The position numbers and the translations under genes were made by a program. A DNA stretch of 64,000 nt, taken from contig CM040432.1 of assembly GCA_022702705.1 (NCBI GenBank), positions 43,488,540 to 43,552,539 on the forward strand. Reading direction: 5' to 3'. Below are positions 33,797-46,699 of this stretch, piece by piece; within the stretch, counting starts at the first letter, position 1, and each line of letters opens with the position of its first letter. Under the pieces are notes generated by a model. The model worked only from the letters and a program-made list of their open reading frames with translations. It made no database searches and was not told where the DNA came from. The DNA comes from Papilionanthe hookeriana x Papilionanthe teres (Eukaryota; Streptophyta; Magnoliopsida; Asparagales; Orchidaceae).

Positions 33797-35676
33797 ATGG
33801 ATGAAACAAATGAACTTGAAAAGAGAAGAAAAACACAGAGTGCTTCAGGTAAATGGAAGGATGCGTGTTCGTAGTTGTTTTTACAAAAGTTTATTCTTTA
33901 GGGTTTAGATTGTATGTAACCAAGTAATGTATTGCATCATATCTATTTTACCTTATTTGTTCAACTAAACCTTGACACCTAATTAAGCTATATGCTTTGA
34001 TGATTTAGTATTGGATGAGAAAGTATATTAACTTGTAGTATTGATCACCAGCACAACCAGTACAATAATACCATAAAACGAACATAATACCACCATAACA
34101 CCATATTATTAACCCCATAATACCACCACAATTGTATCACAATAACACCATAATACAACTACAAAAATATCACAATATTACCTCAAAACAAGCATAATAT
34201 GGATGTATCTTAGTGCTAAATTAGGAGTATTTTGATCTTCAGTTGATGTTATTATAGTGTTATCATACTAGTATTTTCTTTTTCAAATTGGTGTAAATAA
34301 ATTGATAATTTTGTAATAATATGATGTTATTATGTTGTTGAATTGTTGTTTTCATGGGGTATTATAAGATAAAGTGGTTGTATTTTGGTCTCATGGAGGT
34401 ATTTTAGGACTAATTGGTTGTATTTAGGTGTTAATTTGAGGTTATTATGGTGGTATCCCAGTTATAATCTGTTTTTGATTTGGTGTTTTTAGAGTGATAA
34501 TTTGATTGTATTTTAATGATATTATGGTATTAGGATGATGTTATTACGAATGTATCTTGGTGGTAAATTGTGGGTATTCTGGTCTTGATTTTGTGCTATT
34601 ATCGTGTTGTCCTAGCGGCAATATTTTTTTCAATTTGTGTGATTAAAGTGATAATTTGGTAGTAATAAGGTGTTATTATGTTATTGAATTGTTGCTTTCA
34701 TGGAGGTATCTTAGGATAAATGTGTTGTATTTAGGTGTTATTATGGTGATATCTATGTTTTAGTACTACTAAGGTGGTAGTTTATGTGTAGGTATTAAGG
34801 TATTAAATTTATCATATTATGAATATATCTTAGTGGTATATTAAAAGTATTCTGGTATAAATTGGTGTTATTATGGTAAACAAATTCCAACACAATTATG
34901 ACTTTGAATTGTTGCTTTTAATCACAATAATTGAAAAACAAATTCCAACCAAGTTGCCTTATTGATAGGAATGTCTAATAGAGTACAACCATTCAATTGG
35001 GACAAGTCTCTCTCATGTGATGTAACTTCCATACAAATAAAGAATGAGTCATTAAAGGTTTCCTCCAGAGAGTATTCAATGCCCATAGATGAATTGTTCA
35101 TCAAGTTTTTATTAATGAACTTATTTTTTCTTTCGAGCAGTTTTAGTGTTCCCAAAGGGTTTTATAGTTTGCTAAGACTAGGCCTCGCATGTTGAGGTTA
35201 TTAATGAACGTGAGCTGGAGCTCTTCATTTGTACATAAAGTTTTTGGTCAGTTCAATCCTGAATACATAATGTGCTTATAAGACAAACTTTTTAGAAACT
35301 TCAAATAATGTCATGCAATTTTAATGATCAATCAATGTAGATTTATGATTCCTTCACAGATCTGAAAGATGAGGAACAATTCCATTTTGCTCCTTCAATT
35401 GAAGACCATCCTAGTCCTATTGAAATGTCTTGCTCCATCACACGTGAAACTTATTCCACACCACACGCACCACTTTCTTTTGGTATGGTCCTATTCATTG
35501 CAGATGATAGGCATCACCAACAAAGTATGAAGCCATCACCACAACCATTGAAAAATTCTTCAATTAGTGAAAATCAAGACAAAATTCTTTCTAAATTTCA
35601 AGAATCAACTAATAATAGAGACTCCGACTTACATAATATAGTAACCGAGCTCCAAAGAAAAGTTAATGAAATGTAA
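33797..35676 (+). CDS. small split gene of unknown function (122-residue model)
   Basis: Exon 33797-33848 (starting MDETNELEKRRKTQSAS, donor CAG|GTAAAT) joins exon 35360-35676 (acceptor TTCACAG) in phase 1. Together they give 369 bases with one open frame and a stop at 35674. The protein is acidic to polar and ends in a probable coiled coil (NRDSDLHNIVTELQRKVNEM). No family was recognised. A second acceptor-like TTCATTGCAG at about 35502 would be in the same phase and remove exactly 21 bases with the preceding GTATGG. Seven more open codons and a coiled-coil-like stretch lie just past the stop, so the gene may be truncated. The intron is about 1.5 kb and contains a minisatellite. It could also be a pseudogene. 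Confidence 0.4.
34050..34890. repeat. degenerate ACCACAATA-type minisatellite with an orientation switch
   Basis: From about 34050 to 34200 the plus strand is a loose array of units like ATACCACCATAAC. From about 34200 to 34890 it becomes the complementary type (GGTGTTATTATGGTGGTAT). The two arms could pair. It lies in the predicted intron. Confidence 0.65.
34922..35195. other. overlapping short frames on both strands, unassigned
   Basis: A 77-codon frame on each strand overlaps here (minus 35155-34922, plus 34962-35195). The minus one (LDIPINKATWLEFVFQLL at its end) has a slightly more protein-like composition but no recognised family. The region lies inside the presumed intron of the neighbouring gene. 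Confidence 0.2.
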
Positions 35677-35689
35677 AATAAAATAATGG

Positions 35690-36600
35690 TTATGGAGGTG
35701 AACGTAAAGAATAAAGAAACATACCAATCCTCCCTAAGCAATACAACCTAGAGCGTTAAGGCATGAAAACTAGAAGGAAAAGACAATTGGGTTCCCTCGA
35801 TATTGCTTTTGAGTTGAAGAAGATGAAATCTAAATGAGCAGTTGTTTCAACTAGACCACACCCCCCCACACACACAAAATAACAACAACCTTAAAATTTT
35901 TGTTTGCAACTATATTGAAGCATTAGTGGGCATTGAGGCTGTTAATTGAAAATAGGAATAAAACTGGCAGTAAGATATGCCAAAGTTTAGAGCGGAATTT
36001 GTGGCAAAGTTTACCAAAATATGAGCACAATACCAACTCAGAACAGCAACAATGACAGTAAAATATCTACCAAAATAACACTTATATACTTCCAATAACC
36101 ACCACATCACCATGAGAACAACATCAAAATACAATCAAAATAGCTTTATAATACCACCACAACATCAACACAATACCACCACAATACCATCACAATACCA
36201 CCAAAATACAACCCTAATACCTCAACAATACCTCCAAAATATGAGCACAATACCCATAAAGAACACCCCATTAACACGATAACTCTACCACAATAAAAAT
36301 AAATTACCACCAAAATAGCACCACATTACCAAAACAATAAAACCAAAATCTAATCAAAATAACTCTACAAGAGCACATAAAAATCACAAAAATATCCCCA
36401 CAATGCCATGTCAATTCCACCAAAATACAGTGAAATTATCACAAAAAAACCACCAAAGTAATGTACTATATTCGTGGTGGTATTGGGATGGTATTGTGAT
36501 GGTATTGTGTGATTATTTTGATCATTATTATGGTGGTATTGTGGTGGTCAAACTATTGTATTGTGTTGGTATTTTGGTGGTATGATAGGGATATTGTCAT
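35690..36600. repeat. second ACCACAATA-type minisatellite with an orientation switch
   Basis: About 36000-36460 is an array of CACAATACCACC-like units on the plus strand. At about 36470 it flips to GTGGTGGTATTGGGATGGTATTGTG to about 36590. It has the same order of arms as the array at 34050-34890. Confidence 0.7.
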
Positions 36601-36960
36601 GAAAATATTGTGTTTTTCCTCTACAATAAACCATATAAAAAATTCAACGAAATATACTACATATGGTTTAAAGAATATAAATCCATATCAAAAGCTCACA
36701 TTACTTTGAACTACAAAAGGCTTCGATTAAACATAAAACAATGTCAACATTTAAATGAATGCTAAACTCATTTCCTTTTCAATCTTGTCACAATTACATT
36801 TAGACTCCATCTTCAATATTGCTCACTTATCATGTTGTTTAGATAAGAGTATCTTTAATCGAAGATAGAGAAATGTAAGGAAAGCCTTGACTTAATAATT
36901 GTAAGAGAAATCCTAGCCGGAAAAAAAGAAGAAGTGAAACAGTGCTGCATTTTGAGTATG
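36601..36960. other. AT-rich spacer
   Basis: Nothing recognised. Confidence 0.4.
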
Positions 36961-36964
36961 TGTT

Positions 36965-38460
36965 GAGTTAAACCTAAGGTAATATGTGTTGTGTTTTAGG
37001 TCGAGGTTGATCTATACCTAAATAAGACTTTGCCTTAGTTGGTTTAGGCTTAGGCAAGATCTTGGTTAGGCTAGACCTAAAGTTCAAGTTGAAATTTGAT
37101 CATGGTTAGGCTAGACCTCAAGGAAGTTAATGTTAAACCTAGAGGATGTTCAAGTTGAAGTTAGACCTAAAGGCTGTGACTGAAGTTAAGTCTAATTTGA
37201 GTTAGACCTAAAGGACTTGGTTTAGGTCTAAGTTGGGTTAGACCTAGGTTTTGAGTTAGTATTTAGGTTTAATTTGGGATAGACCTAAGGATAGTTGTTT
37301 TTTAGGTTAGGTCTAATGTGGGTTAGATCCAAAAGGTTGGGTTGGGTTTAATTTTGGTTATTCCTAAAAAGATTTAGGGTTTAGGTCTAATTTAGGTTGG
37401 ACCTAATGGGGATAGGGTTTAGATTGATGTTTTAGTTTAACTTGAGTTAGGCCCAAAGGATTGAGGCTAAGTTTAAGTTTGGTTAAACCTAAGGTTTGGG
37501 CTTAATATTGGCTAGACCCAAAAGGTTTATGCTAGGCCCTAGTTAAGTTAGGCTGAGGATTTAGGTTAGGTCTAATGTAGGCTAGACCTAAGGTTTAGGT
37601 TAGGTATAATGTGGGTTAGCCTAAAAGATGGTTGATGTTTGGGTCTAATGTGAGTTAAACCCGAAGGGATGGTTGATATTCGTGGCTAATGTGGGTTATA
37701 CCCAAAAGGGTTGTTTGATGTATGGGCCTAATGTGGGTTAGACCCAAGGGGGTTTGTTTTTTGTTTTAGGAATAACGTGGGTTAGAAAAAAAAAGGGTTA
37801 GGTTATTTTTGGGTCTAATGTGGGTTAGAGCAAGGATTGGTTGATGTTTGGGTCTAACGTGGGTTAGAACCAAGAGATGGTTGATGTTTGGGTCTAATGT
37901 GGATTAGAACCTAAAGTGTTGGTTGATGTTTAGGTGTACTGTGGGTTACACCCAGGGGGATTAGTGTTTGGGTCTAATGTGGGTTCGACCTATGAGGGTA
38001 GGACTAGGTCTTAGTTAGGTTAGATATGGGGCTTAGATTAGGTCTAATGTGAGTTAGAACTAAAAGATTGGACTAGGACTAAGTTAGGTTATACCTAGGG
38101 TTTAGTTTAGGCCTAATGTGAGTTAGACCTACATGATTAGACTAGGTCTTTGTTAGGTTAGTCGCACGATTTAGGTTAGGTCTAATGTGAGTTAGATCTA
38201 AAAGGTTGGTGTTAGAACTAGGGTTTAGGTTTTGTTTAATGCGAGTTAGATCAAGAAGGTTGGATTAGGTATAAGTTTGGTTAGACATAGGTTTAACTTT
38301 GGTCTGTTATGGGGTAGACTCAAGGATAAATCAAAGTTGAATATGGCCCATGTCAAATCTTATTGTGGTTCAGACTTGAGTTCATTTGGATTAGGTTCAA
38401 TTGTAGGTTCACTTAGATTAGGTTAAGATAAACATAAACTAAGTTAGGGCTCAATTTGGG
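36965..38460 (+). repeat. tandem array of short hairpin units (TTAGGTCTAA-TGTGGG-TTAGACCTAA type)
   Basis: About 1.4 kb of imperfect tandem units, each roughly 40-60 bases, built around TTAGGTCTAA, a loop of about six bases, and TTAGACCTAA. The two halves are reverse complements. Good examples lie near 37216, 37379, 37562, 38100 and 38172. Variants change AGGTCTAA to GGGTCTAA and CCTAA to CCCAA. The strand is G- and T-rich with little C apart from the stem. No frame is conserved, so it is noncoding. It leads directly into D3. Confidence 0.8.
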
Positions 38461-38559
38461 TTCACCCTTGGTCATTAAGGGTACCTTCATGGTTAGAAGG
38501 GTAACCGTGCTGTTAGTAACTTAAGATCAGTGCCCTAGGGTTCGTTTAATGTCTTAAAC

Positions 38560-39400
38560 CAAATTTGGGAACAAATTAAGCTAATGTGTAAATTTTGAAT
38601 TTTACATTTTTTACCCCCAAGTTCCAAATTTCAATTTTAAATTGATTTTAGGGTGGAAATTATCATTTTTAGGGATCAATTTGATTACCCTAAAATTTAT
38701 TATTAATTTCCATTTTTATTTTCCATTTTTTATTTTTCTATAATTATTTTTCAAAATATATATTAATTTGGAATAATATTGGTCATTTCAATTTTAGGGA
38801 AGAGCCCTAACCATAGAAAAATGCAAAATTGTTTCTAAAGGTGGAGGGAATAATCCCTAAAATATTCATATATTGTGGGGTTATATTTAATTTTAATAAG
38901 TAAAATACTCACTGGAGTATTTAATTAATTAAAAATTAAATATAATTCAAATATTCTCAATTTTATCTTCATTATTTTCCCTTTTGTTCACTGAGTTTAG
39001 AGGTATTTTTATTTTGTTTTTGCGATTTTTCTACACCAAGTTATGAATTATTCAAATATTATTTAATTTTTTGTATTTAAAAATTTTAGAAAACCCAAAT
39101 TATTTTCTTAACCCTGCGACAACCACATCAACCTCAATGACATCAAAAGCCCATGCATCTTCCTCTGGTTGAATGCACTTTGCACGTGGTCACCGAGATG
39201 GCCCTCGATTTGTTCTTCTCCCCAATGGTTTGGTTGTTCGACTCAATCCATGCCATCAGTTTCCAGTACATGGAAATGGATGGCATCGATTCATCGTCCC
39301 TATGGGACAGAGAACCGAGAACCATCCATGATCTATCCTTGAGATCTCTCTTAATTCTCAACCAAATCATTCAGGGAGTATTTGAACCGCGCTTTACAAC
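38560..39400 (+). mobile_element. D3: truncated, diverged relative of the D elements
   Basis: 38940-39100 resembles D1 at 45470-45600 (TTCACTGAGTTTAGAGGTAT against TTCACCGAGCAAGAGGGTAT, then a matching T-rich stretch). 39270-39365 resembles the D1 GC island (ATTCATCGTCCC...GAGAACCATCCATGATCTATCC against ATTCATCGTCCCC...GAGAGCCGTCCACACTAAATCC). It is cut off on the right by the B1 LTR. The hairpin array on its left may be part of the same element. Confidence 0.6.
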
Positions 39401-39404
39401 TTTC

Positions 39405-41160
39405 TGTATATGCAAGAATTTATAAAGTTATATTTATATATTTATAATAATTTCGTAAAGTCAAAATTTCAAATGCAAGTATACATATCGTTTCAAGTAA
39501 TACATGACACTATTGGAGTCTTCGCTATTGATCCCACAAGAAAGATTAAATTGAAGATATTAATAGATTTTCAAATTAAAAGTAATTATAACTTTTATTT
39601 CAAAATTCAGATTTTAAGTTTAATGAAATTTATACTGTATGCAAGTAAAGCAACAATAAAGTAAAGGTTAATGAAAGTATAAATAAAACAACTTTCTCCT
39701 TTTCAACTAATCCAAGATTTTTCAGAATAAGTATCATTCGTAGAGAACTTAAGATTATAGTATTGCGCCAAATAGAAGCAATTCTATTCTTTACCTTAGC
39801 TCGATAGCATAAAGAACATTGACTAATCTATAGATTGGTTCAGGATGTATAATTAGTAGAATGGGTAATCTAGGCTCACACTTCTAGATGTCCAAGGGTG
39901 GCTATGGTCGGCCCTACTAGTGACCCGTTCCCTTTCTATAAACCAAATTATTAGAATTTAGTCTATCACTCTAAAAACTAATTAATTATACGCCCAATAA
40001 ATAATATCTCTCTATTTATTTTCACTTCACCATGAATAACCCGCTCAAGGCCTTCGATTACCCAAGGATTCATGTGATATCTACTAGTTAAGAACTCTTC
40101 TCCGGATATGTCTCAGAATTCTTCAACAGGTTTTAACAATTTAAATGGTCAGTTTAAAAAAGTAAATTAAGATCCGGTATGAATATCATCGCAATAATTT
40201 TAAAATTAAGTTAAGTTCTCCAATAAAATAAAATTATCTTATTATCTTTTCATAGTTGAAAGGAGAAAGAAAAGTAACTACTCAGAACACGTTGAATTCA
40301 CACAACAAAACATATTTATAAAACATTGAACCAAGTTACAAATACTTATCTGGAATGTTCCTTCAAGTGATCCTTGGACTCCTACCGACTCCAATGCAAA
40401 GTACAAGACTTCAACAACACCAACACTTACTAACTCTCACTTACTACTCAAGGAATTGAGTAGTAACACTCAAAATAACTAAAATAAACTCACTAAATAC
40501 GTAAGAAAAAAATATGGTGGCTCTCTAAAACTATCTCCAAATGCTGGATTTCTAGGGGGGCATTGTTCTCTGTAGAAATGTCTCCTATTTATAGAGCTTT
40601 AAAAATGACTAGGGGTTGCTTAAGACACCTCTTCAAAATTCGTCCAAATTCAACGAATCTTCTAGAAAGTAACTATGGCGCTTAGGCACCGGAATCTGGC
40701 GCCTAGGCACCGGGATCTGGTGCCTAGGCGCTGGACTCCGTGACTAAGTTTTCGTACCCCTTCGATTTGGATCGCACCTCTTCGTGATTAAAACTGTTTT
40801 ACTGTATCCAGATGCATTGTATCACATGTCCTATGTATCAGGAGTAACTTCCAGTCTTCTAGAATGTCTGATAACCTGTTTACACCGTTAAAATAACTGC
40901 CCAAAGTTTTCAAAAAGCTTATATGCTTTAGTATCGAACTGGCGCTTAGGCGCCGGATTCTGGTTAGGCGCCAAACCTATAATTTTGGCAACTTTGTTTT
41001 TTAGCTCTATTTTTGCTTCTTTTTGCTCCTTTTTCCTTCTTGATCTCTTTTTTCATCACCTATATCCAAAAACATAAAATAACATTTTATTAAAGCATAA
41101 TATCCTTAAAAATTGAATTATAAATATGACATAAAAATAGGTACTTTTTAAGTGGATCAA
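39405..41160 (-). repeat. B1 3' LTR, about 1.75 kb
   Basis: The minus strand starts TGATCCACTTAAAAAGTACC at 41160, matching the B2 and B3 LTR starts. It contains palindromic motifs at 40942-40974 and 40679-40740, TATAAATA (TATTTATA on plus, 40586-40593), and the shared R/U5 block near 39765-39830. The low-coordinate end is diverged and approximate. Confidence 0.75.
40586..40593 (-). promoter_or_regulatory. LTR TATA box, B1
   Basis: TATAAATA on the minus strand, in the same context as 18413 and 61530. Confidence 0.65.
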
Positions 41161-41176
41161 ATTCCCCCAAACTTAA
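41161..41176 (-). other. polypurine tract, B1
   Basis: The minus strand reads TTTAAGTTTGGGGGAATT next to the LTR TG. Confidence 0.75.
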
Positions 41177-43374
41177 ACGTTACTTGTCCTCAAGTAACCC
41201 TTTTTATTACATAAAATGTATAACATTTGGAATGAAATAATTAAGATTCCTTGTAATTTTTGGCTTTATAAATGCTTTAGCAAATTACTAACCAAATGTC
41301 ACTATGTCGGCATTATTTTTAGGTTGTATTGTATGTAGAAAAGGGGTCGCCTAACAGAAATTGTCGGCGAATTTTTTTTTTAATTTAATTTAAATAAATA
41401 ATTTGAAAAGTTGTATTTGATTTTGAAAATAATTTTAAATTTGAAAATTTAAGATATGAAATCAAACTGATCTCATATCCCAAATAGTTTATATAAACGA
41501 GCACCGCATCACAAACCGTGTATCTACCCCGGAGAATAGACACACTATTTAATGATAGGGCTCGATTAAATAAACTAGAAGATTTGTGACATCCGTTTGG
41601 TCTGCGAACCTATTTTATGTGCCGACAAATTCCCCTGCTTAATATGAAAAACATTAAACAGGGTTTATATTACCTGGGTTCTTTAAAATTCCCTATAAGG
41701 GCAAGCCCTATAGTTAATTACATCTTAGGTGACGGAATCACCTAAGAAAACTCTCGATAATAATCGGTAGTTCCGCTCTCAAGAATTTCAAAGTTTAAGT
41801 TTTCAAAGGATTGAATTTTGGAATTTCAACGAGGAATGGATCAAGTTTGGAACATTTTGTTTTGGGAATTCAAAGGAAGAAAAGTAGGAGAAATTACAGA
41901 TTCGAAACGAACTTCGGTAATTTCCCGACTATCCTATTGTTTGGCTTGGATTTAGGAAAGTCCTAATATTTATTTAATGTTTTGATCTTGCCAATTTTAA
42001 TTAATTAGGGCTTATGTTCGTACGATAAAATCATACAAATAGCCTCGAAGATGTGAGGGTTTATGACGTATCGGATGACCACCTCGGAGTCCTAAGACAG
42101 GTTAGGGCTTAATTTACATGACATGATCATGCAAATGCCTAACAAAAGGTTGAGGATTTATGTTGCACTAGGCAAACTACCTCGAAATCCTATGGCTTTG
42201 TTGTTTAATTCTAGGAAAGTTTTGCTGATGTAGATTCAAGTTTTGCTGATGACGATGGTCGTGCTGCCCACCATGCTCCGAGCTCCTTGTTGTTGCAGAG
42301 GTTTAGTTATAGAAGTCATAAATCAGGAGATGAGAAAAGTGTTTTGGTTTAGAGAAGTCTTAATTTCCGAGTGTTTTTTGTGTTTTAATTAAAACAAATC
42401 TTAAAGTTGATTATAACGACACCTGCTAAGATCCCACGGTTCCATCCTTCCGGCATCGTTATTTTTATCGGATTCACTTAGTCCGTAGGAATTTGCTAAA
42501 CTCAACTCGAATGAGTTCCACACTTTCATTTAGACCGTGGGAAATCCCGTTAGCAACACGTAGGTTACATCATCCGAGGTATTCCCGATCATCCAACGAG
42601 ACGTTTTAATTTAGTTGTAATTGTAGTTTTGTGTTCTGTTTGTGATTAAATTTTGAGTTGTTTTATATTTTGAAATGTTGTGGCGGTGAATTTTATCTTG
42701 TAATGACTTTTAATTTAGTTTTGGTTTCAGCTTTAGGGACTATCCTAAAGGTGTGGGTTTTCATGCAACAGTTGTTTATCATGCAAGAAAAAGTAAGTGC
42801 GGTGCAATTAAAGAAATTGCAATAATGTAAATTGCAATAAAATAAAAGCGTACCTGGAGGGTCTTCCCGTCATCCCAAGCTGCACTTAAAACACAATTAG
42901 AATATTTAAACAAGTTCCTAGGTAAAGCTAAGGGAAGGGTTATGGTTTTCTACCAAATTCCTAATCCTATAGCTAGTCATTTCCTATGACGTCTAGGTCT
43001 TTGTGTTTTAGTTTGAGGACGATTTTCTTCATCAAAGAATAATTAAGTTCAATTGTTCTTATGAACATCCTATCATATCGAGGAAGTGCTTAAGACAAAT
43101 CTTAAACATCTTTTCAATATTTCTAGGATTGTTTTAAGTCCAAATGAATTTAATTATACAAATGAATTAATCGTCCAGAATTCAAGTTTTGTTGTTATCT
43201 TGTTCAATGAACTATGACATTCGAATATCCTATAGGTGAAGTAACATTTCATTTAATGTTCGTTTAGTGAGTTATAATAACCAAAGCTTTCAAGGGCAAA
43301 TTGGTGTTCAAATGATTTAATTTAAATTAATGGGTTTAAATTTGGAATAGTGTTCAAGTTGCTTTATATTTAAT

Positions 43375-43790
43375 TTCTTTATGTCTTAGATAATGTTATT
43401 TAATTCAATTTCATTTAACTTTAATTTAATTTAATCTAATTTTAATTTTAATTTAACTTAATTTAATTTAGTTTGATTTGATGTTAAATTAATTTAGTTT
43501 AATTTGATTTAATTTCCTTTAATTTAATTTAATTTGATTTAATTTTAATTTAATTTAATAAAATTTAATTTGATTTAATTTGTTTGATTTAATTTAATTT
43601 AATCTTTAATTTAATATTTTTTAATTTAATTTAGTTTAATTTAATTTAATTTAATTTACTTATTTAATTTAATTTAATTTAATTTATTTAATTTAATTTA
43701 TTTTAATTTAATTGATTTGATTTAATTTAATTTAATCTTTAATTTAATTTTATTTTTTAATTTTAATTTAATTGAAAATTTAAAAAGAGT
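43375..43790 (+). repeat. (TTTAA)n degenerate array in D1
   Basis: Dozens of TTTAA/TTTAAT units interrupted by TTTGAT and TTTTAAT variants. The corresponding array in D2 differs in length and arrangement. Confidence 0.9.
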
Positions 43791-45599
43791 TTAATAATTT
43801 AACTTTTTAATTTAATTTAATGATTAAGTCCTTTAACATTTTAAAATTTAAATTTGAGTTATCATTTTTAATTAGGAATTAAATATTATCGAAATGATTA
43901 ATTTAGAGATTTTTTAAATTAAAGAATAAATCTCTTCCTAATAATAATATCCCTATTTAATAATTCCAATTTTATTATTCTTCCAAATTTAATCAATTAT
44001 TTAATTAAGGTTTATTTCAATTATTTTAAATTGTTTAATGGGTTTCTACCCTTTAATTATTTAAATTTCAATCATCCAAATCATATTAGGATCAAATATT
44101 TTACTTGTTAATTTTTATTAAACCTAAAGTTTTAATTAGGGGTTAAAGTTTTTAATTACCATTTTACCCTTCAAGCTTAATAATTTCATAACTCACTAAA
44201 TCGAGCTCAAATGAACTTGAAATTTTTATGTGACTTCACTCATATGCCAATAAAGACATGAGAGGAGAAAATGTGATTTTTCTGTATTTAATTTATTTAT
44301 ATAATTATTTTTTGTGGAAAATAGGAATTTCCAAGGAAAATTTAATAATATGACCAAGAAAAAGTTTCTGTCCTTAAGAAAATTATGGGACATTCCTAAT
44401 GACTGAGGACCACTTGGACCAATTTTGGTGATTTTTTGAATTATATTATTTTTATTATAATTATTTTAAGTTTTGGAGTATTAATTAATTTAAAAAATAA
44501 AATAAAGGTTGAAAAATGAAATTTATATTTTTCAAAAATCTCTCTGATATCAAGGAAATCAAAGAATTAATTTTTGCAATTTTCTGATTTTTCTATGATT
44601 TATTATAATTATTTTAGTGAAAATGCCAAAAAAAATGTATTTTTTTAATTTTTAAATTACCTTAGGGCTTTAAAATTTAATATCTCATTAAATAAACCTA
44701 AGAAAAATATGGGGTTTGTTCCTAAGTGATTAAAATTCAAAATATGACATTTTGGTGAATTTTATTATTTTTATAATTTTTATTATATATTTTTATAATT
44801 TTTAAAATATTAAAATAATACAAAAAATAAATTTTTTTAGAAAAAATGAAATTTTAATTTTTTTAAATTCCCAGTATATCGAGAGGCTCCAAAACCAATT
44901 TGGTGAATTTTTTAAAAGGTATTTTGAAAGTTATGAATTTTTAAAGTTCAAGTTGCCTAAATGGCTTAATCAACCCATTTAAGAGAGCTAACCAAGTCCA
45001 ATCGACTTCAAATTTTTATGGTGGGTTCCTCTGATCATAAAGGTCAGTGGAGAATTAATTTCAAGTCAATTTGGTGTATGGTTAGCTCTAATTAATTAGG
45101 GATCTATTTAGGGTGTTTAAGCCAATTAGGGTTATTTTAAATGAGTTAACTCAAAACCTATTTTTCCTAGGGTCCTCTGGTCATAAGGGACATCACCAAA
45201 TTTTCCTAGAATTTATTTCACAACATGTTAATTATTGGAATTAAAATACTCAAAACAAGTAACATGAATTTGAAAAATCAATAACTTCTCATAGGATGGC
45301 CTCGACTTTGGAAAATTCAGGAAATGTTCCCAAATTCGGAGGCTTCAAAAGCCCTATGGTCTCATGCCATGGTGAATTTCCTATATGCATGGAGAATTAA
45401 AATAATGCAGATAGTAAATAAATTATTAAAAATAAAATACTTGATGAAATTAAATGATTTCTTTTCCACATTATTCTCCTCTCGTTCACCGAGCAAGAGG
45501 GTATTTTTATTTTATTTTTCCGATTTTCCTACACAAAGTTATGGATTTTCGAAGTTTAGGGAATTAAATAAATCGGAAAATCCCTAATTTTCTATTTAT

Positions 45600-46640
45600 C
45601 CGAGCTCGGCGCCGCGTCAAACTTAGCATCTCCGAAGTGCCGCGTGGCGTGCTCCCATTCGACGCCGCCGCCGAGCCGCCGGCCCGGGTCCTGCCTTTCG
45701 CGTATCATCTGCCGATCCGACCTAATCTGAGCCGTCCGTCCGCGCGTGTATTAAATGGACGACAACCATTCATCGTCCCCAAGCGTCCTCACCCGAGAGC
45801 CGTCCACACTAAATCCCTAATATCTCACTCGATACTCAATGGATTTTCGTGTTCTTATGCTCTATGGATTCGTCTTGAAGAGACGAATACATCTATACGG
45901 TGATCATGCATTGAAATTAAAGCATTTGAAATGGAGAATCTCCGTAAGCTCGGGATGAAGAATTAGCTCATACCTTTGCTCGCAGAAGTGTGGCTTCAAT
46001 CCGAGGGTTGTGTCACCTTCGATTACGTCCCGGCAAGCTCCGGATGAAGTCTCCCGGTCCAGTGAATCGCCAGGTAGGATTTCGACCACGACCGATCACA
46101 AAGGTCGGAGGTCGGAGCAACCGGGTGGCTCCGGAGATGGGGCTTTTTCCGTGGACACCTTCTCTTGGTCCGGTGAAGGTGTAGGACCAATCAATTTAAG
46201 GATTGATCCACCGTGGAGAAGTGTCCTGGTTTTGGGTGGAATTTCAGTTGAGAAATTGGATATTGTCAGTGGGGATTAGGGCAAATTGACACTGGGGATC
46301 AACTGCTCTAAGGGTGGAGAAGGGTTTGGAACAATTTTGGCAGAGTTTCGGCAAGGTTTGTATAACTCTCTTCTCATGGCCGTGAGGGGGTCGGGTTTAA
46401 ATAGAGGTGGCTGGAGAGCCTCACAGGGATGGCCAAGGGTTGGGATCAGCTGCTCTGGGCATGGGAAGAACAGCCATGGTGGCCATTGGGCATGGGGCAG
46501 CTCAGTAAGGGAGAATTCCAAAGTTGGCTCACATGTGAGCTTTTGTCCATGGTGTTTTTCGGCGACCTGGTGGCTGGCCGGCCAGGCATTGGTCACCATC
46601 TTGTTCAGGTGGGTCTGGGCTGGGGTTTAGTGTAGGCAAT
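45600..46640 (+). promoter_or_regulatory. CpG-rich island of D1 with TATA-like box
   Basis: An abrupt change from AT-rich to GC-rich at about 45600 (GAGCTCGGCGCCGCGTC). TATTAAAT at 45749-45756 sits in the island. A perfect hairpin ATTCGTCT-TGAAG-AGACGAAT lies at 45868-45888, about 115 bases downstream. Several frames are open here, but D1 and D2 do not share one frame through it, so it is more likely a promoter/leader than a gene. Confidence 0.5.
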
Positions 46641-46699
46641 TAGCAAATGCCATGTGTAAAAGGCTTGGATTAGAATGGAATGGGAGAGGGCTCATTTTG

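Noticed and set aside
36965..38460. Hairpin array as an interstitial telomere tract
   Set aside because: Units resemble TTTAGG only in part. The plant telomere repeat TTTAGGG is not present in tandem, and the unit length is about 40-60 bases.
45637..46630. Open frames in the D1 GC island (for example 46010-46279, 46286-46630) and the D2 counterpart (55165-55500) as genes
   Set aside because: The longest open frame differs between copies because of indels, and there is no recognisable domain. The openness is explained by GC-rich composition.
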